Positions 47,129-57,073 of a stretch of DNA of 64,000 bases are shown in pieces (position 1 is the first letter of the stretch; each line of letters begins with the position of its first letter). The notes below the pieces were generated by a model. It worked only from the letters and a program-made list of their open reading frames with translations. It was not told the DNA's origin and did no database searches. Where the stretch lies: the NCBI RefSeq assembly GCF_029814935.1, contig NZ_CP104582.1:4278001-4342000 (forward strand), given 5' to 3'. Origin of the DNA: Pseudomonas sp. GD03919. GTDB lineage: Bacteria > Pseudomonadota > Gammaproteobacteria > Pseudomonadales > Pseudomonadaceae. Position numbers and translations under genes: made by a program.

Positions 47129-47677
47129 TCAGAAGTTCGCTGGCGTGGTGGCGCTGATCAGCCGTGCCGGCTCGTCGAACGGATTACGGAAGCGATGTGG
47201 CTTGCTGCTCTCGAAGTAATAGCTGTCACCCGGCTCAAGCACAAATACCTGATTACCGACGGTCAGCTCCAGCTTGCCTTCGACCAGCATGCCGGCTTCC
47301 TCGCCCTCATGGGCATACATCTCGTCACCGGTGTCGGTGCCGGCCGGGTAAGTCTCGTCGAGGAAGGAAATGGCGCGGCTCGGATGAGCCTTGCCGATCA
47401 GCTTCATGGTGATGGCGCCACTGCAGATATCGGTCAGCTCGGCGGCGCGATAGACCACCTGGGCCTGGTTTTCCTGTTCCATGTCGAGGGAGAAGAACTC
47501 CACCAGCGACATGGGAATACCGCTGAGCACCTTTTTCAGCGAGCTGATCGAGGGGCTCACGCTGTTCTTCTCGATCATGGAAATGGTGCTATTGGTGACA
47601 CCCGCGCGTTTGGCGAGTTCACGCTGGGAAAGACCTTTGAGCTTACGAATCGATTGCAGTCGAACGCCGACGTCCAA
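47129..47677 (-). CDS. pauR: PauR, repressor of polyamine catabolism
   Basis: 182 residues from a TTG start preceded by GAGGGGGA. The N-terminal Xre helix-turn-helix VGVRLQSIRKLKGLSQRELAKRAGVTNSTISMIEKNSVSPSISSLKKVLSGI joins a C-terminal cupin (GEEAGMLVEGKLELTVGNQVFVLEPGDSYYFESSKPHRFRNP). Same architecture and sequence as PauR (PuuR-like), which represses the gamma-glutamyl-polyamine genes until polyamines are present. A perfect palindrome just upstream is a likely autoregulatory site. The open frame extends far upstream into dadX but only this part is a protein. Confidence 0.92.
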   Translation of the reverse strand: MDVGVRLQSIRKLKGLSQRELAKRAGVTNSTISMIEKNSVSPSISSLKKVLSGIPMSLVEFFSLDMEQENQAQVVYRAAELTDICSGAITMKLIGKAHPSRAISFLDETYPAGTDTGDEMYAHEGEEAGMLVEGKLELTVGNQVFVLEPGDSYYFESSKPHRFRNPFDEPARLISATTPANF

Positions 47678-47699
47678 TGCTGGGGTCCCCCTCTGGGAG

Positions 47700-47723
47700 T
47701 GATACGAAAAAGTGTTCGTATCA
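47700..47723. promoter_or_regulatory. perfect palindrome upstream of pauR, likely operator
   Basis: TGATACGAA and TTCGTATCA, 9-bp arms with a 6-bp spacer, 22 bp before the pauR start codon and between pauR and the dadX stop. Confidence 0.7.
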
Positions 47724-47781
47724 TGGCATAGCGTTCGGAATTTACAACACTTGCGTTCATGCTCTTCTACAGCCGGTCGAA

Positions 47782-48855
47782 TCAGCCCCCGAGATAGAGT
47801 AGCGGTACCCGCCGCAGGTTGCAGAAGATCTGATAGGGGATGCTGCCCGCGGCCATGGCCACATCGCTGGCCAGCACCTGCTTGCCCCAGAGCTCGACAC
47901 GGCTGCCCAGCCCCGCCTGCGGCAGGTCGGTGAGATCGACGGTGAGCATGTCCATCGACACACGGCCGATCAGACGGGTCCGTTGGCCATCCACCATCAC
48001 CGGCGTGCCGGTCGGCGCATGCCGCGGATAACCATCGGCATACCCCATGGCGACCACACCAACGCGGGTCGGCCGTTCGGATACGAAACGCGCACCGTAA
48101 CCCACCGGCTCGCCGGCCGGCAGTTCGCGCACACTGATGATCTTCGACTCCAGGGTCATCACCGGCTTGAGCCGGGCAGCTTCGGCCTGGGCCTGTTCGA
48201 ACGGCGTGGCACCGTACAGCATGATTCCGGGGCGCACCCAGTCGCTGGGCACCTGCGGCCAGCCGAGTACGGCCGGTGAATTGCGCAGGCTGACCTCGGC
48301 GGCGAGCCCTTCGCGCGCCTGTTGGAACACGGCCAGTTGCTCGGCGGTACGCTCGCACGCAGGCTCATCGGCACGGGCGAAGTGGCTCATCAGCACGATC
48401 TTGCCAACCTTGCCGCTGGCCAGCAGCCGGCGGTAGGCAGCCTGGTAGTCAGCCGGATGCAGACCAACGCGGTGCATGCCACTGTCGAGCTTGAGCCAGA
48501 CGGTCAGCGGCTTGCTCAGTTGGGCCTGTTCGACGGCCTCGATTTGCCACTGCGCGTGAACCACGCACCACAGCTCATGCTGGTCGATCAGCGTCAGCTC
48601 ATCAGCCTCGAAGAAGCCTTCGAGCAGCAGAATCGGTGCCCTGATGCCAGATTCGCGCAACGCCAGCGCCTCTTCGATGCAGGCTACGGCGAAACCGTCG
48701 GCCTCGGCGTCGAGTGCCTGCGCGCAACGCACCGCGCCATGCCCATAGGCATCGGCCTTGACCACGGCCAGAGCACGGGCGCCGCTGAGTTCGCGGGCCA
48801 GACGGTAGTTGTGACGCAGGGCGTCGAGGTCGATCAGGGCACGGGCAGGACGCAT
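47782..48855 (-). CDS. dadX: catabolic alanine racemase
   Basis: 357 residues. PLP lysine Lys33 in [15 protein letters not shown], catalytic tyrosine in [30 protein letters not shown], and the dimer motif MLTVDLTD. It turns L-alanine to D-alanine for DadA. Same strand as ridA and dadA, about 220 bp after ridA. Confidence 0.95.
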   Translation of the reverse strand: MRPARALIDLDALRHNYRLARELSGARALAVVKADAYGHGAVRCAQALDAEADGFAVACIEEALALRESGIRAPILLLEGFFEADELTLIDQHELWCVVHAQWQIEAVEQAQLSKPLTVWLKLDSGMHRVGLHPADYQAAYRRLLASGKVGKIVLMSHFARADEPACERTAEQLAVFQQAREGLAAEVSLRNSPAVLGWPQVPSDWVRPGIMLYGATPFEQAQAEAARLKPVMTLESKIISVRELPAGEPVGYGARFVSERPTRVGVVAMGYADGYPRHAPTGTPVMVDGQRTRLIGRVSMDMLTVDLTDLPQAGLGSRVELWGKQVLASDVAMAAGSIPYQIFCNLRRVPLLYLGG

Positions 48856-48939
48856 GGTCGTTTATCTCTCAATCATTCGCTGAGGCGACGGTTTTTCGTA
48901 GCCCGGATGAAATCCGGGGTCATGCCGACAAGTCGCCAT

Positions 48940-48968
48940 TCAAAAAAAACCCGGCGGGGGAGCCGGGT
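48940..48968 (-). terminator. hairpin after ridA
   Basis: A-run AAAAAAACCCGGC...GCCGGGT; on the minus strand ACCCGGCTCC...GCCGGGT is followed by TTTTTTT. It should reduce readthrough from ridA into dadX. A single REP unit sits just beyond at 48898-48919. Confidence 0.75.
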
Positions 48969-49072
48969 GAAAAGCCAACACAAAAAAATTCCGGGAGGAT
49001 TTTTTGACGTCGCTTGCGACGGCCCGGAGGCTTGCCGCCATGGATGGCAGGCAACAAAAAGCTGTGGCCGCC

Positions 49073-49420
49073 TCAGACAGCAGCCACCACACACATTTCC
49101 ACCAGCACTTCGGGCTTGTACATCTTCGCCTCGACGCAGGCACGAGCAGGCGCATGGCCATCGGCCACCCAGGCGTCGTACTCGGCGTTGAGGCCGTCGT
49201 AGTCGGCCATGTCCTTGAGGAAGATGGTCAGCGAGAGGATCTTGCTCTTGTCGCTGCCACCCTCGGCCAGCATCTTGTCGATATTGGCCAGTGTCTGGCG
49301 GGTCTGCTCGCGGATATCACCGTCGAAGTCATCAGCCAACTGGCCGGCGAGGTAAATCGTGCCGTTGTGGATCACCACTTCGCTGTAGCGTTTGGCCACA
49401 TGCAGGCGCTGAATCGACAT
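49073..49420 (-). CDS. RidA family protein of the dad cluster
   Basis: 115 residues, MSIQRLHVAKRYSEVVIHNGTIYLAGQLADDFDGDIREQTRQTLANIDKMLAEGGSDKSKILSLTIFLKDMADYDGLNAEYDAWV... ARACVEAKMYKPEVLVEMCVVAAV. The substrate Arg (PARACVEA) and Glu (VEMCVVA) match the enamine/imine deaminase family. Coded directly after dadA, it probably hydrolyses the imine released by DadA. Confidence 0.92.
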   Translation of the reverse strand: MSIQRLHVAKRYSEVVIHNGTIYLAGQLADDFDGDIREQTRQTLANIDKMLAEGGSDKSKILSLTIFLKDMADYDGLNAEYDAWVADGHAPARACVEAKMYKPEVLVEMCVVAAV

Positions 49421-49459
49421 AAAGCTAAAGCTCCTTGAATTGCGAAAGCGCGAAGGCTA

Positions 49460-50758
49460 TCAGGTGCGCAGTGGCTGCGGTGCAGCTTGCACTTCGCGCG
49501 CCTTGCGCGAGTAACGCGAGATATCCAGGCCGTCGGCGCTGATCTGCGGACGCTTGTTGGCCATCAGGTCGGCGAGCAGGCGACCGGAACCGCAGGCCAT
49601 GGTCCAGCCCAGGGTACCGTGGCCAGTGTTGAGGAACAGGTTGCGGTAGGCGGTGGCACCGACAATCGGGGTGCCGTCGGGCGTAGCCGGACGCAGACCG
49701 GTCCAGAAGTCGGCGCGCTGCAGATCGCCGCCTTGCGGGTAGAGGTCGGCGGTAATCATCTCCAGGGTTTCGCGGCGACGCGGGTTGAGCGACAGGTCGA
49801 AACCGGCGATCTCGGCCATGCCGCCAACGCGGATACGAGCATCGAAGCGAGTGATGGCAACCTTGTAGGTCTCGTCGAGAATGGTCGAGGTCGGTGCCAT
49901 TTCCGGATTGGTGATCGGCACGGTCAGCGAGTAACCCTTGAGCGGATACACCGGCGCGCGGATGCCCAGCGGCTTGAGCAGTTGCGGGCTGTAGCTACCG
50001 AGGGCGAGCACGTAGCGGTCGGCAGTTTCCAGCTTGCCGTCGATCCACACGCCGTTGATGCGGTCGCCCACGGCGTCCAAACGCTGGATGGTCTGGCCGA
50101 AACGGAACTCGACGCCGAGCGCCTTGGCCATGTCCGCCAGCTTGGTGGTGAACATCTGGCAGTCGCCGGTCTGGTCATTGGGCAGGCGCAGGGCACCGGC
50201 CAGCTTGTGCTTGACGCCGGCCAGGGCTGGCTCGACGCGGGCGATGCCGTCGCGGTCGAGCAGCTCGAACGGCACACCGGAGGCTTCCAGCACGGCGATG
50301 TCCTTGGCGGCGGCATCGACCTGGGCCTGGGTGCGGAACAGCTGGGTGGTGCCGAGCTGGCGGCCTTCGTAGGCGATGCCGGTTTCCGCACGCAGCTCGT
50401 CGAGGCAGTCGCGGCTGTACTCGGACAGACGCACCATGCGCTCCTTGTTGATCGCATAGCGGCTGGCGGTGCAGTTGCGCAGCATCTGCGCCATCCACAG
50501 GTACTGGTCGACATCACCGGTGGCCTTGATCGCCAGCGGAGCGTGTTTCTGCAGCAGCCACTTGATGGCCTTCAGCGGCACGCCGGGGGCAGCCCAGGGC
50601 GAGGCGTAGCCGGGGGAAACCTGGCCAGCGTTGGCGAAGCTGGTTTCCAACGCCGGGCCATCCTGGCGGTCGACCACCAGCACCTCGAAGCCTTGACGGG
50701 CGAGGTAGTAAGCACTGGCGGTACCAATCACACCGCTGCCGAGAACCAGAACACGCAT
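49460..50758 (-). CDS. dadA: D-amino-acid dehydrogenase small subunit
   Basis: 432 residues. The dinucleotide fold [29 protein letters not shown] starts at the N terminus; [20 protein letters not shown] and [21 protein letters not shown] are typical DadA stretches. It oxidises D-alanine to pyruvate and ammonia on the inner membrane using FAD. Divergent from dadR, with the regulatory region between (50759-50914). Confidence 0.96.
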   Translation of the reverse strand: MRVLVLGSGVIGTASAYYLARQGFEVLVVDRQDGPALETSFANAGQVSPGYASPWAAPGVPLKAIKWLLQKHAPLAIKATGDVDQYLWMAQMLRNCTASRYAINKERMVRLSEYSRDCLDELRAETGIAYEGRQLGTTQLFRTQAQVDAAAKDIAVLEASGVPFELLDRDGIARVEPALAGVKHKLAGALRLPNDQTGDCQMFTTKLADMAKALGVEFRFGQTIQRLDAVGDRINGVWIDGKLETADRYVLALGSYSPQLLKPLGIRAPVYPLKGYSLTVPITNPEMAPTSTILDETYKVAITRFDARIRVGGMAEIAGFDLSLNPRRRETLEMITADLYPQGGDLQRADFWTGLRPATPDGTPIVGATAYRNLFLNTGHGTLGWTMACGSGRLLADLMANKRPQISADGLDISRYSRKAREVQAAPQPLRT

Positions 50759-50914
50759 GTTTTTCTCCCCGCCGCGCCCAAGGCACGTACGTTACAGGCC
50801 ATTGTTGTCGATGGGCGCAGTATAGGAAGAGCCGTGCAGTGCTTTTCACCATATACACAGCTATATTTGGCGAGAATTCTTGGCAAAAAGCCGTTTTGCA
50901 GAGGCGGATTCCCC

Positions 50915-51403
50915 ATGAGAACCCAGCATCAAAGCCGTCGTGAACTGGACAAGATCGACCGCAACATCCTCCGCATCCTGCAGGAGGACGGGCGCATCAG
51001 CTTCACCGAACTGGGCGAGCGCGTGGGGTTGTCGACCACGCCCTGCACCGAGCGCGTACGCCGCCTGGAACGCGAAGGCATCATCATGGGCTACCACGCC
51101 CGCCTCAATCCGCAGCACCTCAAGGCCAACCTGCTGGTATTCGTAGAGATCAGCCTGGACTACAAGTCCGGCGACACCTTCGAGGAGTTTCGCCGCGCCG
51201 TGCTCAAGCTGCCGCATGTGCTGGAATGCCACCTGGTCTCCGGCGACTTCGACTACCTGGTAAAGGCACGCATCAACGAAATGGCCAGCTACCGCAAGCT
51301 GCTTGGCGACATCCTGCTCAAGCTGCCGCACGTGCGCGAGTCGAAGAGCTATATCGTCATGGAAGAGGTGAAGGAATCGCTGGCTCTGCCCGTGCCGGAA
51401 TGA
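50915..51403 (+). CDS. dadR: DadR/Lrp family regulator
   Basis: 162 residues: helix-turn-helix LDKIDRNILRILQEDGRISFTELGERVGLSTTPCTERVRRLEREGIIMGYHARLNP and a RAM domain (LVFVEISLDYKSGDTFEEFRRAVLKLPHVLECHLVSGDFDYLVKARI). It activates dadAX in response to alanine in P. aeruginosa. Confidence 0.95.
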   Translation: MRTQHQSRRELDKIDRNILRILQEDGRISFTELGERVGLSTTPCTERVRRLEREGIIMGYHARLNPQHLKANLLVFVEISLDYKSGDTFEEFRRAVLKLPHVLECHLVSGDFDYLVKARINEMASYRKLLGDILLKLPHVRESKSYIVMEEVKESLALPVPE

Positions 51404-51559
51404 GGTGGCTGCAAGCCGCAAGCCTCAAGTTGAAAAGCGCCATTGGTGGATAAGCTTCGCGTTATCCACCCTACTAGCTGGTGCAAAGATCCCGTAGGGT
51501 GGGCTTTAGCCCACCAACGGCGGTCAGCGTGAGCTAAAGTGGATCGCCGCCCGGCCACC

Positions 51560-51913
51560 CTACAAAAGCCGCTGCCGCGTGGTGGCGATCAGCCGGTGCA
51601 CCTGGCGCTCCACCGCCGGCTCGATCGGCTGCTCCGGCCCGCGACCATGCGGGCAAGGCAGACGTGGTGTCGTGCCGAACAGGCGACAGATCAGCGGGCG
51701 CTGGTCATACACCTCGCAGCCATTCGGTCCCAGATGCACACAGTTGTATTCGGTCAGCGCCGCATCGTGTTCGGCATCGCTTTTCACCGGCAGGCGCGCC
51801 AGCTCTTCGGATGAGGCGGTCACCGGCCCACAGCAGTCATGGCAGCCGGGTATGCAGTCGAAGCGCGGAATCTGCCGGCGCAGGTGATCGATCTTGCGGT
51901 CGGTACAACTCAT
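51560..51913 (-). CDS. YkgJ family cysteine-cluster protein
   Basis: 117 residues with nine or more cysteines: FDCIPGCHDCCGP, YNCVHLGPNGCEVYDQRPLICRLFGTTPRLPCPHG. The CxxxCxxCC...C...CxVYxxRPxxCRxF pattern is the YkgJ zinc/iron-cluster family. Substrate and role unknown; positional equivalent of PA5310-like genes beside the amine oxidase. A REP unit lies upstream of its terminal end at 51494-51515. Confidence 0.88.
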   Translation of the reverse strand: MSCTDRKIDHLRRQIPRFDCIPGCHDCCGPVTASSEELARLPVKSDAEHDAALTEYNCVHLGPNGCEVYDQRPLICRLFGTTPRLPCPHGRGPEQPIEPAVERQVHRLIATTRQRLL

Positions 51914-52138
51914 ACTCGGGCGCCTTGAAACAAAGGTGGCAGTTTACAGCGCCGCAGCAGACCAGGCGTAGCCGGATGCAATCCACGAACTGCTGCGCGA
52001 GCGTGATGCGCACGACCTTGACGATCCCGCGCCCACGGGCAGGAAATTCCGCTTTTTTCCGCAGGCCTCTTGGCGCCGGACAGATCACCCGCTTATGCTG
52101 CGTTGAATTTTCCACACAACAAAATCAGGATTTCGCAC

Positions 52139-53452
52139 ATGAACGCCCGCGTTCACCAGCCCATCCACAGCCCACAGCATGCCGCTTCCTATTACGCCGC
52201 CAGCGTCAATCGCCAGTTGGCCTACCCACCGCTGGACGGCGAACGGCAGGTGGATGTGTGCATCGTCGGTGGCGGTTTCAGCGGCCTGAACACGGCCATC
52301 GAGCTCGCCCAGAAAGGCCTGTCGGTGGCGCTGCTGGAGGCGCGCAAGATCGGCTGGGGCGCCAGCGGACGCAACGGCGGGCAACTGATTCGCGGCGTTG
52401 GCCATGATGTCGAGCAGTTCGAATCGGTGGTCGGCCAGGATGGCGTGCGCCAGTTCAAGCTGATGGGCCTGGAGGCGGTGGAGATCGTGCGCGATCGCGT
52501 TGCGCAGTTTCAGATCGATTGCGACCTGACCTGGGGCTACTGCGACCTGGCCAACAAACCGGCGCATATGGACGACTTCGCCGCCGACAAGGCCGAGCTG
52601 GAAAGCCTCGGCTACCGCCATGAACTGCGCCTGCTACCGAAGGAGCGCATCCATGAGGTGGTCGGCTCCGACAACTATCACGGCGCCATGATCGACATGG
52701 GCTCGGGCCACCTGCACCCGCTCAACCTGGCCCTTGGCGAAGCCGCTGCTGCCCAATCGCTCGGTGTGCAACTGTTCGAAGACTCGCCGGTGACACGCAT
52801 CGACTACGGCAACGAGGTGCGCGTGCACACGACCAACGGCCAGGTGCGCGCCCAATACCTGGTACTGGCCTGCAACGCCTACCTCAATGGCCTCAACCCG
52901 CAACTGGGCGGCAAGGTGCTACCGGCCGGCAGCTATATCATCGCCACCGAACAACTCTCCGAAGAGCAGGCGCGGCAACTGATCCCGCAGAACATGGCGC
53001 TGTGCGACCAGCGTGTGACCGTGGATTACTACCGCCTCTCTGCTGATCGCCGCCTGCTGTTCGGCGGTGCCTGCCACTATTCGGGGCGCGATCCGGCGGA
53101 TATCGCCGGCTACATGCGGCCGAAGATGCTCAAGGTGTTCCCGCAACTGGCCGATGTGCGCATCGACTATCAATGGGGCGGGATGATCGGCATCGGCGCC
53201 AACCGCCTGCCGCAGATCGGCCGCCTCAAGGATCAGCCCAACGTGTTCCACGCCCAGGCCTATGCCGGCCACGGCGTCAACGCAACGCACCTGGCTGGCA
53301 AACTGCTCGGCGAGGCCATCGCCGGTCAGGCAAGCCGTGGCTTCGACCTGTTCGACAAGGTGCCGCACATGACCTTCCCCGGCGGCAAGCACCTGCGCTC
53401 ACCGCTGCTGGCCCTGGGCATGCTCTGGCATCGACTGAAGGAAGTTCTCTGA
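52139..53452 (+). CDS. FAD-dependent amine oxidase (gamma-glutamylputrescine oxidase family)
   Basis: 437 residues. After about 30 residues comes VDVCIVGGGFSGLNTAIELAQKGLSVALLEARKIGWGASGRNGGQLIRGVGHD, the PuuB/DadA-type FAD site, and the C-terminal YQWGGMIGIGANRLPQIGRL... AYAGHGVNATHLAGKLLGEAI. Start at the ATG at 52139. In P. aeruginosa the gene at this position (PA5309) is one of the PauB oxidases, which oxidise gamma-glutamyl polyamines to the aldehyde used by PauC. The presence of pauR and pauC nearby supports that role. Confidence 0.88.
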   Translation: MNARVHQPIHSPQHAASYYAASVNRQLAYPPLDGERQVDVCIVGGGFSGLNTAIELAQKGLSVALLEARKIGWGASGRNGGQLIRGVGHDVEQFESVVGQDGVRQFKLMGLEAVEIVRDRVAQFQIDCDLTWGYCDLANKPAHMDDFAADKAELESLGYRHELRLLPKERIHEVVGSDNYHGAMIDMGSGHLHPLNLALGEAAAAQSLGVQLFEDSPVTRIDYGNEVRVHTTNGQVRAQYLVLACNAYLNGLNPQLGGKVLPAGSYIIATEQLSEEQARQLIPQNMALCDQRVTVDYYRLSADRRLLFGGACHYSGRDPADIAGYMRPKMLKVFPQLADVRIDYQWGGMIGIGANRLPQIGRLKDQPNVFHAQAYAGHGVNATHLAGKLLGEAIAGQASRGFDLFDKVPHMTFPGGKHLRSPLLALGMLWHRLKEVL

Positions 53453-53461
53453 CCAGAGGTC

Positions 53462-54619
53462 TCAAGAGCGAGCCGGGGCTGCCGTCTGCATCTCGCTGAA
53501 GGCCCCGCGCTGACTGGCCAACACAATGAACACCAGGGCACCGGTGGCCATCATCAGCGGCAGCGCATGGCCGCTCAGCCACTGACTGACGGCGCCCGTG
53601 GCCAGCGGCCCGATCAGGCAGCCCAAGCCCCACAGCTGGGCGACGTGAGCGTTGGCACGCACCAGTTCGTCATCCCGGTAGCGCTCGCCGATCATGATCA
53701 GCGACAAGGTGAACAGGCCACCGGCGCTGGCACCGAAGGCAACGAACACCGGCCAGATCAGCGGCGTGTGCAAGAGCAGCGGAATCGCCAGACTGGACAT
53801 CAACAGGGCCACGCCACAGCAACGAAACAAGGTCTGCCGCGACATACGGTCGGCCAGCCAGCCGATGGGCAGTTGCAGCGCGGCATCGCCGATCACCACC
53901 ACGCTGACCATGACCAGCGCCACCTCCTGGGTGAAGCCCTGGCGCAGACTGTAAATCGGCAGCAAGGTCAGCATCATGGCCTCGAAGGCGGCGAACAGCA
54001 TCACCGCCCAGGCGATGGCCGGCAGCTTGCGGCAGAACACCAGCAAACCGCGACCCGATGTGCTGTGCGCGTCTACCTGCGGTGCACCGCTGCGGCCCAG
54101 CAGCATCAGTGAACCGCCGATCAGCAGACCCACACCCGTCCAGAAACCTGCATCGGTGGCGGTGCCGAGCCCGGTGAGTAGCAGCGGCCCGCTGAGCTGG
54201 CTCAGCGCATAGCCGGTGCCATAGAGCGCCACCAGACGGCCGCGCCACTTTTCCACGGCGAGCTGGTTGATCCAGCTTTCGCCGAGCACGAACACCACGG
54301 TCAGCGCCACGCCGAGGAACAGCCGCAGCCCCACCCACACCGCATAGTTCTGCACCAGCGCCAGGCCGGCCACCGACAGCGCACCGAGCAACAAACACAG
54401 CTGCATCAGCACAGTGGTGCCGAAACGTGCCGCCAGGCGCCCGGCCAGCGAAGCTCCGAGCAACACACCAACCGCCGGAGTGGCCGCCATCACGCCAATG
54501 GCGAAGGAATCATAGCCCCAGCTTTCCAGGCGCAACGACACCAGCGGCATGGTCACGCCCAGCGCCAGGCCGATGCTGATGACCGCCGCACACACGGCGA
54601 AATAGGTACCCCAACGCAT
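53462..54619 (-). CDS. MFS transporter
   Basis: 385 residues with twelve hydrophobic segments, starting MRWGTYFAVCAAVISIGLALGVTMPLVSLRLESWGYDSFAIGVMAATPAVGVLLGASLAGRLAARFGTT. AAGGAA precedes this ATG; the frame upstream of it carries no similarity. The motif G-x-x-AGR-x-AARFG resembles the YcaD/YfkF-type MFS branch. Substrate unknown; its location suggests an amine or amino acid. Confidence 0.87.
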   Translation of the reverse strand: MRWGTYFAVCAAVISIGLALGVTMPLVSLRLESWGYDSFAIGVMAATPAVGVLLGASLAGRLAARFGTTVLMQLCLLLGALSVAGLALVQNYAVWVGLRLFLGVALTVVFVLGESWINQLAVEKWRGRLVALYGTGYALSQLSGPLLLTGLGTATDAGFWTGVGLLIGGSLMLLGRSGAPQVDAHSTSGRGLLVFCRKLPAIAWAVMLFAAFEAMMLTLLPIYSLRQGFTQEVALVMVSVVVIGDAALQLPIGWLADRMSRQTLFRCCGVALLMSSLAIPLLLHTPLIWPVFVAFGASAGGLFTLSLIMIGERYRDDELVRANAHVAQLWGLGCLIGPLATGAVSQWLSGHALPLMMATGALVFIVLASQRGAFSEMQTAAPARS

Positions 54620-54826
54620 TGGTGAATTCCTTGGCAGACGAGCCACTGCAAAGACAACGGCCGGGCTCCTCGGGAACCCGGCCGCAAGTGGAGTGTTTAA
54701 AACAGATATTCGCCTGGAAGCAACTCGATGAAGATCTCCTGGGCTAAGGCCAGAACCAACGACCAACGGGAGTAACAGCCGAAGGCTGGCCCGAAGGGTG
54801 AGCGCCAGCGAATCAGGCGCACCGGA

Positions 54827-54868
54827 GCTTTCAAGCGCAGCGTACTGCAGTACGTGAGCATTGAAAGC
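54827..54868. other. long interrupted hairpin with a 14-bp central palindrome
   Basis: Outer arms GCTTTCAA/TTGAAAGC enclose CGTACTGCAGTACG, which is its own reverse complement. It lies in the 298-bp gap 54620-54917 between pauC and the MFS gene. A second, ordinary hairpin (GGCCGGG/CCCGGCC) is at about 54659-54683. No gene is seen in this gap. Confidence 0.6.
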
Positions 54869-54917
54869 GAGGACGCAACGCCGTATGGCCGACGACCAGG
54901 AGATCGTCCCGGTACCG

Positions 54918-56411
54918 CTACAGCTTGATCCAGGTGGCCTTGATCTCGGTGTACTTGTCGAAGGCATGCAGCGATTTGTCGCGACCGTTGCCGGACTGCT
55001 TGAAGCCACCGAACGGTGCGGTCATGTCACCACCATCATACTGGTTGATCCACACGCTGCCGGCACGCACGGCGCGACCAACGCGATGGGCGCGGGACAG
55101 GTTGCTGGTCCAGATACCGGCCGCCAGGCCATAGATGGTGTCGTTGGCGATGGCCACGGCATCGGCCTCGTCATCGAAGCCGATCACCGACAGCACCGGG
55201 CCGAAGATCTCTTCCTTGGCGATGCGCATGGCGTTGTTCACACCGTCGAAGACGGTCGGCTCGACGTAAGTGCCACCGGTTTCTTCCAGCACGCGCTTGC
55301 CACCGGCCACCAGTTTGGCACCGTCTTCGTGACCAGCCTGGATATAGCTCAGCACGTTATTCATCTGCGTGGTATCGACCAGTGCACCGACGTTGGTCGC
55401 CGGGTCCAGAGGATGGCCGGGCTTCCAGGCCTTGATGGCCTCGACCACCATGGGTACGAATTTGTCCTTGATGGAGTTCTCCACCAGCAGGCGCGAACCG
55501 GCGGTGCACACTTCGCCTTGGTTGAAGGCGATGGCGCTGGCGGCGGCCTCGGCAGCGGCCTTGAGATCCGGTGCGTCGGCGAAGACGATGTTCGGGCTCT
55601 TGCCGCCGGCTTCCAGCCACACGCGCTTCATGTTCGACTCGCCGGCGTAGATCATCAGTTGCTTGGCGATCTTGGTCGAGCCGGTGAACACCAGGGTGTC
55701 GACGTCCATATGCAGGGCCAGGGCCTTGCCGACGGTGTGGCCGAAGCCCGGCAGCACGTTGAACACGCCCGCCGGAATACCGGCCTCGATGGCCAGCTGG
55801 GCAATGCGGATGCCGGTCAGCGGCGATTTCTCGGACGGCTTGAGGATCACCGAATTGCCGGTGGACAGCGCCGGGCCGAGCTTCCAGCAGGTCATCAGCA
55901 GCGGGAAGTTCCACGGCACGATGGCGGCGACCACGCCCACCGGCTCACGGGTCACCAGGCCCAACTCGTCGTGCGGAGTCGCGGCCACTTCGTCGTAGAT
56001 CTTGTCGATGGCCTCGCCGCTCCAGCGGATGGCACGGGAAGCCGCAGGTACGTCGATGTTCAGCGAATCGCTGATCGGCTTACCCATATCCAGGGTTTCC
56101 AGCAGGGCCAGTTCTTCGGCGTGGGCATCGATCAGGTCGGCAAAGCGGATCATGATCTGCTTGCGCTTGACCGGCGCCAGGCGCGACCACACGCCGGAAT
56201 TGAACGTGGCACGGGCATCCCTGACCGCCAGCTCGGCATCGGCCAGGTCGCAGCTGGCCACCTGACCAAGCACGCGGCCATCCACCGGACTGATGCACTC
56301 GAAGGTGGCACCCGACTCGGCTGCGCGATACTCACCGTGCACGAAGGCGCGGGTTTCAATGCTCAGGGTCTTGGCACGCTGTTCCCAGTCGGCACGGGTC
56401 AGATCGGTCAT
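54918..56411 (-). CDS. pauC: PauC/KauB aldehyde dehydrogenase
   Basis: 497 residues, the exact length of P. aeruginosa KauB/PauC (PA5312). NAD site VPWNFPLLMTCWKLGPAL, FTGSTKIAKQLM, catalytic Glu in LEAGGKSPNIVF and Cys in NQGEVCTAGSRLLV, and EEIFGPVLSVIGF. It oxidises gamma-glutamyl-aminobutyraldehyde and guanidinobutyraldehyde. Start at the ATG at 56411 (MTDLTRADWEQRA). A TTGACA-like box at about 56539 may be part of its promoter region. Confidence 0.93.
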   Translation of the reverse strand: MTDLTRADWEQRAKTLSIETRAFVHGEYRAAESGATFECISPVDGRVLGQVASCDLADAELAVRDARATFNSGVWSRLAPVKRKQIMIRFADLIDAHAEELALLETLDMGKPISDSLNIDVPAASRAIRWSGEAIDKIYDEVAATPHDELGLVTREPVGVVAAIVPWNFPLLMTCWKLGPALSTGNSVILKPSEKSPLTGIRIAQLAIEAGIPAGVFNVLPGFGHTVGKALALHMDVDTLVFTGSTKIAKQLMIYAGESNMKRVWLEAGGKSPNIVFADAPDLKAAAEAAASAIAFNQGEVCTAGSRLLVENSIKDKFVPMVVEAIKAWKPGHPLDPATNVGALVDTTQMNNVLSYIQAGHEDGAKLVAGGKRVLEETGGTYVEPTVFDGVNNAMRIAKEEIFGPVLSVIGFDDEADAVAIANDTIYGLAAGIWTSNLSRAHRVGRAVRAGSVWINQYDGGDMTAPFGGFKQSGNGRDKSLHAFDKYTEIKATWIKL

Positions 56412-56658
56412 TGCGGCATCCTCTTGTAGGGGCGTCAGGACGCCCAAGGGGGCGCACGCCGGGAAAATTTCGCGGGGCCAGCGTGCTGGCCGAATCCTGC
56501 ACGCCACACTAAACCAGCGGCACTGAAGTTTTCAATATTTTTGACAAAAACAAGCCAAATTCCCTTGCCATGTTCGTTTTTCCACACATAGACTGCTGAA
56601 CATTCACTCAGCCTCCGCTTAACCTTCAGGCTGCCCTTACTCACGTCGGAAGCGTCAG

Positions 56659-57018
56659 ATGAGCATCGAACAGATCGTCGATTTCGCCCAGGCAGGCACG
56701 GCCGCCGAACATTATCGCCCGATCCCGGAAAAGGTACTCAAGGGTGACCCGGCGCAAAGTGTGCGCAATCACTACAGCAGCCCCTGCGGCCAGTTCAGCA
56801 GCGGCACCTGGGAAGGCGCCGTAGGCCAGTGGACGGTGCACTACACCGAGCATGAATACTGCGAGATTCTCCAGGGTGTTTCCGTGCTGCGTGATGCCGA
56901 GGGCAACGCCAAGACCGTGCGCGCCGGCGACCGCTTCGTGATTCCTGCCGGCTTCTCCGGCACCTGGGAAGTGTTGGAGACCTGCCGCAAGGTGTATGTG
57001 ATCTTCGAGCCCAAGTGA
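56659..57018 (+). CDS. cupin-domain protein (DUF861-like)
   Basis: 119 residues, a single small cupin: FSSGTWEGAVGQWTVHYTEHEYCEILQGVSVLRDAEGNAKTVRAGDRFVIPAGFSGTWEVLETCRKVYVIFEP. The E-x-CEIL-G and GDRFVIPAGFSGTWEV motifs are typical of the ethanolamine-utilization/DUF861 cupins often coded near aldehyde dehydrogenases. Divergent from pauC. Role unknown. Confidence 0.85.
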   Translation: MSIEQIVDFAQAGTAAEHYRPIPEKVLKGDPAQSVRNHYSSPCGQFSSGTWEGAVGQWTVHYTEHEYCEILQGVSVLRDAEGNAKTVRAGDRFVIPAGFSGTWEVLETCRKVYVIFEPK

Positions 57019-57049
57019 GTTTCCTCATTCCTGTTGCTTGTCACCCTTT

Positions 57050-57073
57050 GGCCCGCCACGTGCGGGCCTTTTT
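57050..57073 (+). terminator. terminator of the cupin gene
   Basis: GGCCCGC, loop CACGT, GCGGGCC, then TTTTTC. Confidence 0.9.

Noticed and set aside
54861..56429. Open frame of 522 codons on the plus strand
   Set aside because: Antisense of pauC. Similar long shadows over gabT (57478-58848) and gabD (58916-60418) were rejected for the same reason.
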